Positions 5,345-5,542 of a DNA stretch of 5,542 nucleotides are shown here, piece by piece. The position numbers and the translations under genes were made by a program. The stretch lies in NCBI GenBank assembly GCA_030612305.1, contig JAUWOG010000188.1, positions 1 through 5,542 on the forward strand. The letters run 5' to 3'. Numbering within the stretch: position 1 is the first letter of the stretch; every line of letters begins with the position of its first letter. A model generated the notes under the pieces. It saw nothing but the letters and a program-made list of their open reading frames with translations, was not told the DNA's origin and made no database searches. Origin of the DNA: Armatimonadota bacterium. GTDB lineage: Bacteria > Armatimonadota > Zipacnadia > Zipacnadales > UBA11051.

Positions 5345-5379
5345 GTCGGCCGGTGGTCATGGCGCGACACACCGCCGAC
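5345..5379 (-). promoter_or_regulatory. Imperfect 13-bp hairpin in the tuf-rpsJ leader
   Basis: In the mRNA sense, 5379-5366 and 5358-5345 pair as a 13-bp GC-rich stem. There is one single-base bulge on each arm and a 7-nt loop (GCGCCAT, 5359-5365). The stem begins 16 nt after the tuf stop and ends 3 nt before the GGGGAG SD of rpsJ (5336-5341). No T-run follows the 3' arm, so it is not a standard intrinsic terminator. A role in mRNA processing, in stabilising the tuf 3' end, or in rpsJ translation is possible but inferred. The base pairing itself can be read directly from the sequence. Confidence 0.5.
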
Positions 5380-5395
5380 TAGACGATTGCCCTAC

Positions 5396-5542
5396 CTATT
5401 CGATGACCTTGGTCACGACCCCGGCACCTACAGTGTGGCCTCCCTCGCGGACTGCGAAACGGAGACCCTCCTCCATCGCGATCGGAGCATGTAGCTCACC
5501 TATCAGCGTCACATTGTCCCCCGGCATAACCATGTCCACGCC
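5396..5542 (-). CDS. tuf: Elongation factor Tu, C-terminal fragment (5' end outside window)
   Basis: The last 48 codons of EF-Tu run in frame from the window edge to a TAG at 5396-5398. EF-Tu is the cytosolic GTPase that delivers aminoacyl-tRNA to the ribosomal A site. The visible part is the end of beta-barrel domain 3. It begins GVDMVMPGDNVTL, continues with HAPIAMEEGLRFAVREGG and ends HTVGAGVVTKVIE, matching the family's MVMPGDN, HPIAM, GLRFA-REGG and TVGAGVV landmarks. The only small variation is His where many EF-Tus have Arg or Lys after REGG; His is also found in the family. Nothing suggests truncation other than the window edge. tuf lies 69 bp upstream of rpsJ on the same strand, so this is the end of the str gene group joined to the S10 group. 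The GTPase domain is not in view, so intactness of the whole gene cannot be judged. Confidence 0.95.
   Translation of the reverse strand, partial: GVDMVMPGDNVTLIGELHAPIAMEEGLRFAVREGGHTVGAGVVTKVIE

Noticed and set aside
5345..5379. Intrinsic terminator after tuf
   Set aside because: The hairpin is strong, but no run of T follows in the transcript direction; a G-rich SD follows instead. Kept as a structured leader, not a terminator.

Overview
The window is a stretch of the conserved bacterial ribosomal-protein cluster, with every gene on the minus strand. Transcription therefore runs from position 5542 down to position 1. In that direction the order is: the C-terminal end of tuf (EF-Tu), rpsJ (S10), rplC (L3), rplD (L4), rplW (L23), rplB (L2), rpsS (S19), rplV (L22), rpsC (S3), rplP (L16), rpmC (L29), and possibly the first codons of rpsQ (S17) at the window edge. 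This is the classic S10 operon order, placed directly behind the tuf end of the str operon.

The organism is a bacterium with a fairly GC-rich genome. Protein lengths, Shine-Dalgarno (SD) sequences and the tuf-rpsJ junction are all bacterial. Details such as the L2 segment HRGIRPTVRGSAMNP, the L4 segment GRARHGDKGAPIFVGGG, the L3 segment ATDAARVF and the long acidic tail on S3 resemble my recollection of Chloroflexota (Dehalococcoidia-like) ribosomal proteins. That placement is an inference and was not tested by a search.

Layout: 5396-5542 is the tuf 3' end. 5327-5395 is a 69-bp gap holding a strong imperfect hairpin just upstream of the rpsJ SD. 5000-5326 is rpsJ, 4315-4932 rplC, 3644-4288 rplD (best start), 3331-3642 rplW, 2423-3259 rplB, 2111-2404 rpsS, 1703-2053 rplV, 680-1651 rpsC, 271-693 rplP and 57-278 rpmC. 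Gaps run from 1 to 71 bp, and rpsC/rplP and rplP/rpmC overlap by 14 and 8 bp. No gap approaches 300 bp. I see no internal promoter, intrinsic terminator, RNA gene, mobile element or CRISPR array.

The genes supply the translation elongation factor and ten proteins of both ribosomal subunits. Tight spacing, overlaps and an SD before nearly every start point to one co-transcribed, partly translationally coupled unit. I found no undescribed system. The points worth a second look are the roughly 113-residue acidic tail on S3, a divergent and lengthened ribosome-facing loop in S10, a hairpin between tuf and rpsJ, a perfect 10-bp inverted repeat inside rplB, and the start-site ambiguity in rplD.
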